A stretch of 64,000 nucleotides of DNA from DATJHM01 sp035493895 (lineage in GTDB: Bacteria > Chloroflexota > Ktedonobacteria > Ktedonobacterales > Ktedonobacteraceae). The stretch lies in assembly GCA_035493895.1 (NCBI GenBank), contig DATJHM010000139.1:28056-92055 (forward strand). Direction: 5' to 3'. This document shows positions 27,429 through 36,096 of this stretch, in pieces (the stretch's first letter is position 1; the number at the start of each line of letters is the position of its first letter). The notes under the pieces were generated by a model that made no database searches, was not told the origin of the DNA, and saw only the letters and a program-made list of their open reading frames with translations. The translations under genes and the position numbers were made by a program.

Positions 27429-27914
27429 AAGAGGTATTCCTTGCTTTTTTCTGAGAGAAAAAACTGCACGCTTCTCCATATCTCTGAGCACCATCAAATG
27501 CTTGCGTTCTCACTATCCGCCGTCTCGCTTTGGCAAAGCCAGAAAGGCCGTCGGAACTGAACGCTCATGCCTGATGAGAGACATGCGATAGATGGAAGCA
27601 AGAATGGTTACGTCTGTTTCAGTGTTTGAACAGAAAACAGGATGGAGTTAGCAGTACACTGGCATAGATGTCAGAACCTCCAAAAAAAACAAGTGACTAC
27701 TTCACCACTATACCGGGAGAGAGATAATCCTGTCAAGGATGGGTTGGCGATATGCAGAATCGCAGCATAAATGTGTTATAGTACTGGTAAAGCAATCTCC
27801 CCACTTGATTGTAGAGTAGAAGCGCCTTGTGGAGTCGAAACGTTGGCTCTCTGGCGCTGTATTTGGAGATAGCAAAGGCAAAAACGACATTTGGAAAGCG
27901 AGTTCGTAGAACCT
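27429..27914. other. Intergenic region, nothing assigned
   Basis: About 490 bp between the divergent DinB and PLD-like genes. I see no clear coding homology, repeat or consensus promoter, although both genes must be expressed from here. Confidence 0.4.
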
Positions 27915-28979
27915 ATGGACCCATATTGGCCTCACCACGCCCCTGCAAAAAGCCCTTTTCATTTTCCTACTTTACCCGCTGGTGCCAACGCACATATCGC
28001 TCTTGCAGGCATTCAGCCAGATTCCGGTCTGAAAATCATACAAGATATCATTGCCTCTGCCACAAAATCGTTGTGGATAGAAATGTATCTCTTCGACAAT
28101 GACCATGTGGCGCAGATGCTCCTCAGGCAGAAGGCCACCCATCCCGGCCTGGATCTGCGTCTCCTGTATCATCAACCCATCTTGCCACCCAGCCTTGATC
28201 CCACCGACACCCAACGTCTTCCTGCCTGGGCCATCCGCAATAAGGCACTTCGTACCGATGGCCAGCCCGTCTCTGTCCATCACGCTAAATTCATACTTGT
28301 CGATGCTGACATTCCTGGGAAGGCGAAAGCGTATATCATGACCGCCAATTTTACGGCGCAGGCTCTTGGTGGCAACCGGGCGGGCTACGCCAATCGCGAA
28401 TACATCATCTGTGATACTGATCCCAATGATATTGCGCTACTCAAAGCAATCTTCTTAGCAGATCAAGCCGGTCATCGGCTGCCCACAATCCCCGATGCGT
28501 CCAATCTGATTGTCTCTGATATAAACGCGCTTTCCCTATTGCCGTTGTTATTGCGGACTGCCAAACAGAGCCTTGCGATCCAGATGGAATACCTCAACGA
28601 CCCTCCTGGCGACGGTGCACTCAATCTGAAACAGATCGTTTTGCATGCTGCGAAGAACGGAGTTGCCGTGCAGTTGATGTTACCTCCGCTTTCACCTCAA
28701 CCGCAAGGTGCGCCATCGGCCGATAACAACGAAACCTATCGCATCTTAGCCCCTGCGGTCGCGGTCAATGTCACACCGCCCTATTTTATGCATGCGAAAA
28801 TGATTATTGCTGATCGACGGCTCGCATTTGTCGGTTCACAAAACCTCAGCCACCAATCTCTCCACTACAGCCGTGAAGTTGGTATCATGATCTCAAACAA
28901 AAGCGTCGTATCGAGCCTCCTTGCGACCTTCAACGCCGATTGGAAGCATACTCACGCAGCAAAAACCCATCGTCCATAA
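27915..28979 (+). CDS. Phospholipase D-like domain protein
   Basis: A 354-residue protein with two PLD-type half-sites. The first HxK motif is in SVHHAKFILVD (about residue 125), followed by IMTANFTAQAL; the second is FMHAKMIIADRRLAFVGSQN near residue 300. PLD-like proteins cleave or transfer phosphodiester bonds through a histidine intermediate and include nucleases and phospholipases. There is no clear signal peptide or membrane segment, so an intracellular nuclease or phosphodiesterase is as likely as a lipase. ATG 27915 is chosen; TTG 27891 would add eight residues, and neither has a strong ribosome-binding site. Confidence 0.82.
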   Translation: MDPYWPHHAPAKSPFHFPTLPAGANAHIALAGIQPDSGLKIIQDIIASATKSLWIEMYLFDNDHVAQMLLRQKATHPGLDLRLLYHQPILPPSLDPTDTQRLPAWAIRNKALRTDGQPVSVHHAKFILVDADIPGKAKAYIMTANFTAQALGGNRAGYANREYIICDTDPNDIALLKAIFLADQAGHRLPTIPDASNLIVSDINALSLLPLLLRTAKQSLAIQMEYLNDPPGDGALNLKQIVLHAAKNGVAVQLMLPPLSPQPQGAPSADNNETYRILAPAVAVNVTPPYFMHAKMIIADRRLAFVGSQNLSHQSLHYSREVGIMISNKSVVSSLLATFNADWKHTHAAKTHRP

Positions 28980-29445
28980 CAGAATGAGGTTTGTCACTTT
29001 TTTGCGTTCCAGCAGAATAACGGGGACGGTACGTGTGACCTTCGCGGCAAGCTCAGCGAGAGCGGGTTGCACGGAATGCCTCCCCAGGCAGCGACCGATG
29101 ACGCCTGCGATCTCGCACACCAGCACCCCTCCGTCAGCAACTCCAACCGGCAGGCGCCTTCTCAAGCACCTGCCAGAACAGATGGGCCGCATCAGCCCGC
29201 TCCAGGGTCAGATCCGCTCAGGGACAGACTGGAGCGGGCAACAGGCCCCGGTGAGTCGCTCGGAAACGGCCCAGAGGCGGCGCGCCAGATCGGCGTCCTG
29301 CGCGGAGGCGGAGCGTCCGATGAGCACGGGAGGGCCGCCGCGCATGTGTGCAAAATGGCGGGGCCCGGTGAAGCTGTTACCAGGGATGTCGCCGACAGCG
29401 GCGTACAGGACAGGCAACGCGCCGCTGTCGGCGTCCTGAGCCAGC

Positions 29446-29525
29446 TGGTAAAAAGCGCGAGGAGCGAGCAGATTTTAAGGTGAAGACCGAGCAATCAGCG
29501 CGAAGCGTGAGCTGCTCAACTATTG
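29446..29525. repeat. Left terminal inverted repeat
   Basis: The 80-bp left end of the element, including the near-palindromic tract GCGCGAGGAGCGAGCAG and the segment GAGCAATCAGCGCGAAGCG. Preceded directly by the CCAGC target copy. Confidence 0.9.
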
Positions 29526-29623
29526 ATAACATGAGAAGCTGCCTCTGAACAGGTTTATTCATCTCGATTGTTGTAAATTCGAGCAATCAGCGCAAAATAC
29601 ATCCAGGTAACATCTTCTTGCTG

Positions 29624-30031
29624 TCAGAGCACCATGAAGTAGCCGTCATCGGAGAGGATGTGCCGGGGCCAGTCCTGGTGCTGGGAACGAAGATCTCTGA
29701 TTTTTTCGACGAACGCCGGGTCCTGGTTGTCACCCCGATACACGGACATGTCTTTGGCCAGCCAGGCTGGGAGCGCCGCGAAGCGGTGCGACGTTTGTGT
29801 CTGGAGATACCACGTGATATGGACGACCACGCCGCTCTCCTCGTACCAAGCCGTGGTCTCGATTCCTGGAGCTACCCGCTGGTAGTAGATGTGCTGGATG
29901 GCATGCCGCCCGGCGTGTGGACCCTTTTTCAGGGTGTATTCGATGATGTCAGGCCCGACAATGACAGGTTCGAAGACCCAGCCATCGGCCTGGTGCCAGC
30001 GCAGGCGGGCACCGAGAATGCTGGTGAGCAT
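29624..30031 (-). CDS. PadC-like (phenolic acid decarboxylase fold) protein carried by the element
   Basis: A 135-residue protein that aligns along its length with bacterial phenolic acid decarboxylases, small calycin-fold enzymes: GWVFEPVI, then IIEYTLKKGPHAGRH (the arginine matches the PadC active-site Arg), then TTAWYEESGVVVHITWYL (the glutamate matches the catalytic Glu), then LPAWLAKDMSVYRGDNQDPAFVE. The tyrosines near the N-terminus of PadC that hold the substrate carboxylate are not conserved (RLRWHQADGW here), so the substrate may differ. ATG 30031 has AGAGGAG nine bases upstream. It is the only cargo of the element and faces its left end. Confidence 0.75.
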   Translation of the reverse strand: MLTSILGARLRWHQADGWVFEPVIVGPDIIEYTLKKGPHAGRHAIQHIYYQRVAPGIETTAWYEESGVVVHITWYLQTQTSHRFAALPAWLAKDMSVYRGDNQDPAFVEKIRDLRSQHQDWPRHILSDDGYFMVL

Positions 30032-30449
30032 GCTGATCAACTCCTCTTGAGATGCGTGTAAATCATTTTACTTTGTGGGAGAAAATTGGATAATTCAGTG
30101 GGCGGTAAAATGGGTAGAAGTCGATGGGAGATGATAGCAATCATGAGGTGAATGATCTCTCATGGCTCTACAGGCTCTTTTCTGATGCTAGCTTGCTTAC
30201 CCATTTCATTGTCCAATTTTTTAACAATCCGCCCATTTAATTATCACATTTACAAGATGCGACCATGAACTTTTACACATCTCCTCCTATCTTCAGGATA
30301 CCTCTCTTCTCAATTGATAATCTTTGATGAACAGAGAGGCACCAGCCTGTAACTCCCAACATGAAAGCTGAAACCTTTTGACGATCAAGGCTGTAAATTT
30401 ACAAGTATCGAAGAGTGTGAGCCGCTTCTGGAGCCATATTTCCAGATAG

Positions 30450-30529
30450 CAATAGTTGAGCAGCTCACGCTTCGCGCTGATTGCTCACTCTTCGCCTCAA
30501 AACCTGCTCGCTCCTCGCGCTTATTACCA
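30450..30529. repeat. Right terminal inverted repeat
   Basis: Inverted copy of 29446-29525 with six mismatches, all in the outer half; the inner 35 bp are identical. Followed directly by the second CCAGC copy. Confidence 0.9.
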
Positions 30530-31543
30530 CCAGCAACCGGAGCGCGGCCGTGGAGAGATAGGACGGGCGGCGACCAGCGGAGGTGTAGATGTTCGTTGCA
30601 ACGAAGCCGGGATGCGCCGCTGTCGCCAGCACGCCCGACCCTGCGGCGCTCAGCCGATGCTGCAACTCCGCCGTGAACAGCAGGTTCGCCAGTTTCGATT
30701 GCGCGTAGGCGGCAGACGACTGGTAGGGCTTGCGCTCCCAGTTGAGGTCGTCAATGTCGAAGTGGGCGAACCGCTCAGCCTGCGAGGCGACGGTCACGAC
30801 CCGGCCGGTGATATGCTCGAGGAGCAGGTTCGTCAGGGCGAAGTGGCCAAGATGGTTGGTGCCAAACTTCATCTCGAATCCATCGGCGGTGCGGGCCAGA
30901 GACAACGGCGACACGCCTGCGTTGTTGATCAGCAAGTCGATCCCTCCAGCCCAACCAGCAGCGAACGCCCGCACGGAGTCCAGGCTGGCAAGGTCAAGCT
31001 CGCGGACCTCAGTCACGCCAGTTGTGGCCGTCGCAACTACCCTGCCCTTTTCGATGTTGCGCACGGCGAACACGACACGCGCGCCGACGGCCGCCAGCGC
31101 ACGCGCCACAGCCAGCCCGATGCCACTGCTGGCACCGGTCACGATCACTGTCTTGTCCGTCATATCAGGAATGTCAGCAACACTGAAAGTACTCATGAGA
31201 AATTCCTCCAATAAATGTAGCGTTAGGGTTTCGGTGGTGAGACTGCCCCATGTTCTAATCTTTCGGCAACAGATTGTTGCGAAGGCATCAACCTGTTACA
31301 ATAGAAAGTGTAGCCCGGACGATACCACCGGGCAAGCATCAATGCTTGTCTCTTGTTACATATGCAACACTGAGGAAAACATGTCGCACGAAGCATAGAC
31401 CGACTTGCGCATTTGGCGCACCCAAATGAGTCCTGCTGATAAAGAGAAAATCGCACATGGGAATGCTGAAAAAGTCCTCAACCTTGCGCGCAAATAATGC
31501 AAGCGAAACGAGATGATGACATTCATCTCAGCGCTTTCGTGTA

Positions 31544-31599
31544 TGGTATAATGAGAATATGGAGCAGTGCTCCGATACTATCATATGGAACCGTGTTCC
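31544..31599 (+). promoter_or_regulatory. tetR promoter with two operator palindromes
   Basis: An extended -10 (TGGTATAAT, 31544-31552) is followed by two palindromes, GGAGCAGTGCTCC (31561-31573) and GGAACCGTGTTCC (31587-31599), centred 26 bp apart around and after the expected start. The same GGANCANTGNTCC-type sites occur at the aldo-keto reductase promoter at 33.4 kb, which points to a shared regulator. Confidence 0.8.
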
Positions 31600-31636
31600 G
31601 TTTGCCAGGCTATTGTGAGAGAGAGGAAATAAAGCG

Positions 31637-32251
31637 ATGACGACCATCGACGAGGGAGCGGAGGGACAAGCGGCCCAGCAGAGACCCGTCCGGCAGAAGC
31701 GGGCCGACGCTCTGCGCAATGAGCAGGCGTTGCTCGCCGCCGCCGCCACCGTGTTCGTCACATCTGGAGTCGAGGCACCGGTGCGTGACATCGCGGCGGC
31801 AGCTGGCGTCGGGATGGGAACGATTTACCGCCACTTCCCAACGCGAGCAGATCTCGTGGTTGCCGTGTACCGCCATCAGGTCGAGGCTTGTGCCGAGGCT
31901 GGTCCGGTCCTGCTGGCCAATGCTGGCTCGCCACATGCTGCACTCGGTCAGTGGATCAGCCTCTTCGTTGATTTCCTGGTCACGAAGCATGGACTCGCCG
32001 CGGTCCTGCAACCCAACAACATCGGCTTCGACGCGCTCCATACCTACTTCCTTGACCGCCTCGTGCCCGTCTGCGCTCAGTTACTCGCCGCCGCCGCTGA
32101 AGCGGGCGAGATCAGCGCCGATATTGATGCCCTCGAACTAATGTATGGCATCGGCAACCTCTGCGTTGGCGCTGACAAGGACCCGCGTTACAATGCCCGC
32201 CGCATGGTCAAGCTGCTCATCGCGGGACTCCTCCAATCGCGCTCGACCTGA
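31637..32251 (+). CDS. TetR family transcriptional regulator
   Basis: A 204-residue repressor. Residues about 22-70 are the TetR DNA-binding domain (LLAAAATVFVTSGVEAPVRD, then AAAAGVGMGTIYRHFPTRADL); the rest is an all-helical ligand and dimer domain with few identifiable ligand residues. Paired palindromes in its own leader and at the aldo-keto reductase promoter make it the likely autoregulated repressor of both. The split SDR gene next door, which runs divergently, may once have been part of the regulon. The inducer may be an aldehyde, quinone or other electrophile, by analogy with other SDR/AKR-linked TetR proteins. Confidence 0.9.
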   Translation: MTTIDEGAEGQAAQQRPVRQKRADALRNEQALLAAAATVFVTSGVEAPVRDIAAAAGVGMGTIYRHFPTRADLVVAVYRHQVEACAEAGPVLLANAGSPHAALGQWISLFVDFLVTKHGLAAVLQPNNIGFDALHTYFLDRLVPVCAQLLAAAAEAGEISADIDALELMYGIGNLCVGADKDPRYNARRMVKLLIAGLLQSRST

Positions 32252-32346
32252 TACTCCTGCTCCAGCCCTTCACGACTCAGTCGCTGACCCATCTGGCGCA
32301 AGCTCTCAGTCGCTTCGCGCATGATATGGTCCTGGCCAGGACTGGT

Positions 32347-33381
32347 CTACCGACGGCGGAATTCTGCGCTGAGCGCCGACGTACCGATGTTCCACATATT
32401 GTCGGCAATGTTGATCGTGACTCCCGGGGGAACTATCTGGTCGATGCGGTCCAGCACGTCGCTCGACAGGTCGATCCCGTCGGCAGCAAGGTAGGTGTCC
32501 AGGTGTTCCATGGTACGCGGGCCGATGATCGTGGAGGTAACCGCGGGATGGCGGATGACGAATGCGACTGCCATCTGGATAAGCGTCATCCCGGCCTCGT
32601 CGGCGAGCGCGCCGAGCGCGTCGGCGGCGGCGAACTTGGCGGCATTGGCCGGGTTGGTGGCGTCATAAGCCTCGGAACGCAGGGCGCGAGCGGCGGAGCC
32701 CGGTCTGCTGACCTCCTGACCCTTGCGATATTTGCCCGACAGCCAACCCCCGGCCAGCGGACTGTAGGCCAACACGCCCATGCCGTAGCGCAGGCAGGTC
32801 GGCAGCAGGTCGTATTCGATCGCGCGGGTCAGGAGCGAGTAGGGAGGCTGCTCGGTACGAAACCGCTCGTGGCCACGGCGATCAGCGGTCCACTGGGCCT
32901 CGACGATCTGAGAGGCGGGAACCTTCGACGCGCCGAAGGAGCGAATCTTGCCCGCATGGACGAGGTCAGATAAGGCACCGAGGGTCTCGTCGATATCGGT
33001 GTTGGGATCGGGAACACCCACCTGATAGAGGTCGATCCAGTCGGTCTGTAACCGACGCAGCGAGCCTTCGACCCCCTCCGTGATCCACCGCCGCGACGCT
33101 CCGCGATGGTTGGGATCCTTGTCGAAAGGAGGGCCGAACTTGACAGCGAGCACCACGCTCGCGCGCCGTCCGCCCGCCAGCGCCTTGCCCAGGATCTCTT
33201 CTGACTCCCCGGCGGAGTAGCCATCAGCGGTGTCGATGAAATTGATCCCGGCGTCTAGCGCCTTGTGGATGATCCGGATCGACTCGTCGTGATCGGTGTT
33301 GCCCAAGGCCCCGAACATCATCGCGCCGAGGCACAGCTGGCTGACCCTGATGCCGGTGCGGCCAAGAGTACGGTATTGCAT
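32347..33381 (-). CDS. Aldo/keto reductase with altered catalytic His
   Basis: A 344-residue (beta/alpha)8 oxidoreductase of the YajO/Tas-like group, normally reducing aldehydes and ketones with NADPH. Catalytic Asp and Tyr are in FIDTADGYSAG and Lys in VVLAVKFG. The usual fourth residue, His in DLYQ-hydrophobic-H, is replaced by Gly (IDLYQVGVPDP). The cofactor-binding segment near the end, STIIGPRTMEHLD, is normal. ATG 33381 has GGAGGAA upstream; the frame opens at 33420. The promoter upstream carries two copies of the TetR-type palindrome. The enzyme may still bind NADPH and act on an altered substrate range, or activity may be reduced. Confidence 0.9.
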   Translation of the reverse strand: MQYRTLGRTGIRVSQLCLGAMMFGALGNTDHDESIRIIHKALDAGINFIDTADGYSAGESEEILGKALAGGRRASVVLAVKFGPPFDKDPNHRGASRRWITEGVEGSLRRLQTDWIDLYQVGVPDPNTDIDETLGALSDLVHAGKIRSFGASKVPASQIVEAQWTADRRGHERFRTEQPPYSLLTRAIEYDLLPTCLRYGMGVLAYSPLAGGWLSGKYRKGQEVSRPGSAARALRSEAYDATNPANAAKFAAADALGALADEAGMTLIQMAVAFVIRHPAVTSTIIGPRTMEHLDTYLAADGIDLSSDVLDRIDQIVPPGVTINIADNMWNIGTSALSAEFRRR

Positions 33382-33413
33382 GACAGTATTCCTCCATCGT
33401 GTAATAATAAAGC

Positions 33414-33460
33414 GGATCAATGCTCCGCTTTATTATACGGAACACTGTTCCGCTTGTCAA
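33414..33460 (-). promoter_or_regulatory. Consensus promoter with two operators for the aldo/keto reductase
   Basis: Minus-strand -35 TTGACA at 33460-33455, 17-bp spacer, -10 TATAAT at 33437-33432. A palindrome GGAACACTGTTCC (33439-33451) fills the spacer, and a related one GGATCAATGCTCC (33414-33426) covers the region just after the start; centres are 25 bp apart, matching the arrangement before tetR. Binding at either site would block RNA polymerase. Confidence 0.87.
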
Positions 33461-33601
33461 GCGATTGTTTGAGGGGACTGGTAGGCTGTATGCGTTTCAC
33501 AGAAGATAACAGTGATAGTAAAATGCAACCAATCTGCATACAAAGAAAATCTAAAGGTGTATGCGATTAGCGAAATGATCCGCATACATTTTCAAGAAAC
33601 G

Positions 33602-34768
33602 TTAGAGAATGATCAATCCTCTTACACCGCGTGCCATTTTTTGCCGACGATGTTCGTCGACAACTCTTTTGTTGACACTAATCTCTAAGCCGTGAACTGC
33701 AAGAGATTGCGAGACGCCTTTCGCCTTCTTCGGTTCGTATCCGTGTGCCTCGCACCACTTTGCATAGGAGATCATGACGTCGCCGTTGGCTACCCATGCC
33801 CCTTCCACTCTTTTACCACATGCTGCTAGCCACAATCCAACCGTGTCTTGTTCTGATTGCTGTACCTGTGGAAGATGGTAGACCGTTTTAAGCGTACGAG
33901 GCTCTTGCCTTTCAGATTGATACCACTGCTCCAGCAGTTGCTCCAGTTTACGCTGCGTATCGGTTCCCTCCAACGGGGTATACACGGTGACTTTGAGATC
34001 TGGCGCGTCAAAAACCTGAAAGGTAAGGCGTTCAAACTGGAGATGGCCCACCTGTGGATGGTTGAGCGTTTTTCGCCATTCTTGTCCACCAAGGACTTCA
34101 TGATCAGGCCACCAGGCGCGAAATTCAGGACTGGCAAGCATGAGATCATGGATCAACTCCGTCAATTGAACATCTCCAGGATAACGACCACAACTGCTCC
34201 GGAATTGTGCTAAAAGCTGTCGTGCATCTTCCTCCCAATTGACGATGTATTGCCGAGACAGGGGATTGGTGAAGACGTCCCAGATCGTATTGCGTTCGCG
34301 GGCGGTCTTTTTGCGATAATCGCCAAAGATCACGCATCCGGCATCGTTCCAGGCCAGGATATCCCATCGCCTGCCTGACACAAAGGCTGGACGCGTGCCA
34401 AACTGATCCAGGAAATGTTGTAATGCTGGACTCACGGTCTCGGTTTCCGGCAAAAGCGCTGGAGGGGCCTGTTGCTGGGCTAAGAAGAAGAGATGGGTTC
34501 TTTCATTCGCATCCAGGCGCAACGTCTGCACCAGGCGCTCTAAGACCTGCGTGGAAGGCGTAATCGAACGTGCCTGCTCTAACCAGGTGTACCAATCCAC
34601 GCTCACCCCCACCATCTGTGCCACTTCCGCTCGTCTGAGTCCAGGCGTTTTGCGCCTGGTACCTCTCGGCAGTCCCACCTCTTCAGGCATAAGCCTTGCC
34701 CTGCGCGTACGCAGAAAGTCTCCAAGCTCCTGTAAACGATATGCTTGCTGGTGCCGCTGACTGACCAT
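33602..34768 (-). CDS. XRE-MmyB regulator with a primase-like C-terminal domain
   Basis: A 388-residue protein. Residues 1-95 hold an XRE HTH (LRTRRARLMPEE, KTPGLRRAEVAQMVGVSVDW, TWLEQARSITPS). Residues about 110-285 are the MmyB-type ligand-binding domain (FVSGRRWDILAWNDAG, DYRKKTARERNTIWDVF, FERLTFQVFDAPDLKVTVYT). The last 90 residues are unexpected. They read VGLWLAACGKRVEGAWVANG, then SYAKWCEAHGYEP, and end MARGVRGLIIL, which resembles the C-terminal winged helix of P4/D5-type phage and plasmid primases. I infer a fusion of a regulator with a second DNA-binding module. ATG 34768 has AGAGG upstream; the frame opens at 34840. It is divergent from the SDR gene at 34955, a common arrangement for MmyB regulators and their target oxidoreductases. 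Confidence 0.85.
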   Translation of the reverse strand: MVSQRHQQAYRLQELGDFLRTRRARLMPEEVGLPRGTRRKTPGLRRAEVAQMVGVSVDWYTWLEQARSITPSTQVLERLVQTLRLDANERTHLFFLAQQQAPPALLPETETVSPALQHFLDQFGTRPAFVSGRRWDILAWNDAGCVIFGDYRKKTARERNTIWDVFTNPLSRQYIVNWEEDARQLLAQFRSSCGRYPGDVQLTELIHDLMLASPEFRAWWPDHEVLGGQEWRKTLNHPQVGHLQFERLTFQVFDAPDLKVTVYTPLEGTDTQRKLEQLLEQWYQSERQEPRTLKTVYHLPQVQQSEQDTVGLWLAACGKRVEGAWVANGDVMISYAKWCEAHGYEPKKAKGVSQSLAVHGLEISVNKRVVDEHRRQKMARGVRGLIIL

Positions 34769-34954
34769 GCCAACCTCTTTCATCCTGGTAGTCTCCAAAG
34801 AGCAACGCTTGAAACAGAGAAGTGGAATTCCTATGATCATTGCTCATCTTGTTCTAGGATCCCCTTCAGTATACCATAGGTACGCAGGTGAAATGCCTGC
34901 AAACAGTCAAGTGATATGCACTGACCTAAAACATTCTCATCCGGAGTACAAAAA

Positions 34955-35737
34955 ATGCACACAGAAAACCAGATTACGTCAAACACTAAGATCGCGATCG
35001 TCACCGGCGGTAGCCGCGGCATTGGCCGCAGTACCGTTGAGAGCCTTGCAAGACGCGGCGTCGATACAATCTTCACCTATCACAGCCATGGCGCGGACGC
35101 AGAGGCAGTCGTTGCTACGGTGAAGGATGCAGGAGCGAAAGCCCTTGCGTTGCAACTGGATGCTGGCAACATCGCTTCGTTCGATGCCTTTGTCGAGCGC
35201 GTGAAAGACGCTCTCGCTCAGCTTGGAGCCGAGCGTTTCGACTTTCTGGTCAACAACGCTGGAAACCAACACCACAACATGCCGTTAGAGACGACTACCG
35301 AGGAAGAACTGGACAGTATCTACCGTGTCCATTTCAAAGGCGTCTTCTTCCTGACACAGAAGCTTCTTCCTCTCATCAATGACTGGGGACGTATCGTCAA
35401 CATATCTACGGCCCGGACTCGCATAAGCGGGCCCAGAGGCGCCGCCTATGCGTCGATGAAGGGAGCTCTTGAGGTACTGTCCAGGCATATGGCGTCAGAG
35501 TTGGCACCGCGCAGGATTGCCGTCAATGTTGTTGCACCGGGTGCCGTTGCTACCGATTTCAGCGGAGGCATCGTCCGCGATAATCCTGCCGTGAACAAAA
35601 TGGTGGCCGAAGCGACGGCACTGGGCCGGGCAGGTGTTCCCGACGACATCGGTCCAATGATTGCCTCGCTGCTCTCCGAAGAAAACCGTTGGGTCAATGC
35701 GCAGCGCATCGAGGTTGCGGGAGGCGTGGCAATTTAG
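34955..35737 (+). CDS. Short-chain dehydrogenase/reductase
   Basis: A 260-residue classical SDR with TGGSRGIG cofactor loop, NNAGNQHH, and a catalytic region with Ser in NISTART and Tyr/Lys in AAYASMKGA. The C-terminal segment RWVNAQRIEVAGGVAI is typical of the 3-oxoacyl-reductase-like subgroup. It reads divergently from the XRE-MmyB regulator 186 bp away and is probably its target. Substrate unknown. Confidence 0.9.
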   Translation: MHTENQITSNTKIAIVTGGSRGIGRSTVESLARRGVDTIFTYHSHGADAEAVVATVKDAGAKALALQLDAGNIASFDAFVERVKDALAQLGAERFDFLVNNAGNQHHNMPLETTTEEELDSIYRVHFKGVFFLTQKLLPLINDWGRIVNISTARTRISGPRGAAYASMKGALEVLSRHMASELAPRRIAVNVVAPGAVATDFSGGIVRDNPAVNKMVAEATALGRAGVPDDIGPMIASLLSEENRWVNAQRIEVAGGVAI

Positions 35738-36096
35738 CCATCCGTAAGAAACCTCGCCACGACGTATTGGACAGCGACCCGTTGGATTTGTTAGATCAAC
35801 ACAGCTTTTTCAAATTGCCCAACCCGCTCTCCAGGCCGATAAGCTGATGCCAAAACCCGATTTTTGCGCTCATGATCAGGGCCGGTCTCTGTCCATAAGG
35901 CCATGGCGAGGTTTCTCCGTATAGACATCCGGGATCGCTTGATCCTCAGCCAACTTGTGCAATCAAGCACCAGTGATACTCCTTTGGCGGCGTCGAGGGA
36001 ACCGACTTTTCCACATGAACACGGGTGAGTTCGGGACTTGCTTCGCGTAGCGTTATCGTATTTACCAAAATGCTTTAAGCTGATGTATAGATTTCC
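35738..36096. other. Intergenic region, possible decayed gene
   Basis: About 360 bp between convergent genes. Short frames on the minus strand look faintly protein-like but carry stops and match nothing I can name. No repeat or clear terminator seen. Confidence 0.35.

Larger units (their letters stand above)
29446..30529. mobile_element. 1,084-bp insertion with 80-bp inverted ends and no transposase
   Basis: Terminal inverted repeats at 29446-29525 and 30450-30529 match at 74 of 80 positions (outer ends TGGTAA). They are flanked by a 5-bp direct duplication CCAGC at 29441-29445 and 30530-30534. The element interrupts an SDR gene whose frame is restored by its removal. The only good gene inside is a PadC-like protein; no transposase or recombinase was found, so it must move in trans. 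A 13-bp motif GAGCAATCAGCGC from the terminal repeat recurs at 29581-29593. An internal imperfect inverted repeat spans 30089-30117 and 30197-30245. The ends do not match Tn3 (GGGG) ends. Confidence 0.92.
29208..31196 (-). pseudogene. SDR oxidoreductase gene split by an insertion element
   Basis: An SDR related to the retinol/protochlorophyllide reductase-like group. The N-terminal part (31196 down to 30530) has TGASSGIG, NNAGVSPL and the SSAAYAQSKLAN catalytic region, and starts at an ATG with GGAGG eight bases upstream. The C-terminal part (29445 down to 29208) reads ALPVLYAAVGDIPGNSF then ARRLWAVSERLTG, the normal family ending. Between them lies the 1,084-bp element. Joining the halves with a single CCAGC copy gives exactly 300 codons including the stop, in frame across the junction as RLLAQDADSGALPVLY. 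As it stands, the N-terminal part runs 22 codons into the element and stops at 30465; it lacks the C-terminal lid and is probably inactive. Confidence 0.93.

Noticed and set aside
28980..29207. Additional gene downstream of the split SDR
   Set aside because: A minus-strand frame exists but shows no start signal or family resemblance; it looks like spacer.
29446..30529. Tn3-derived miniature element
   Set aside because: The 5-bp duplication fits, but the ends begin TGGTAA rather than GGGG and are far longer than the 38-bp Tn3 repeats.
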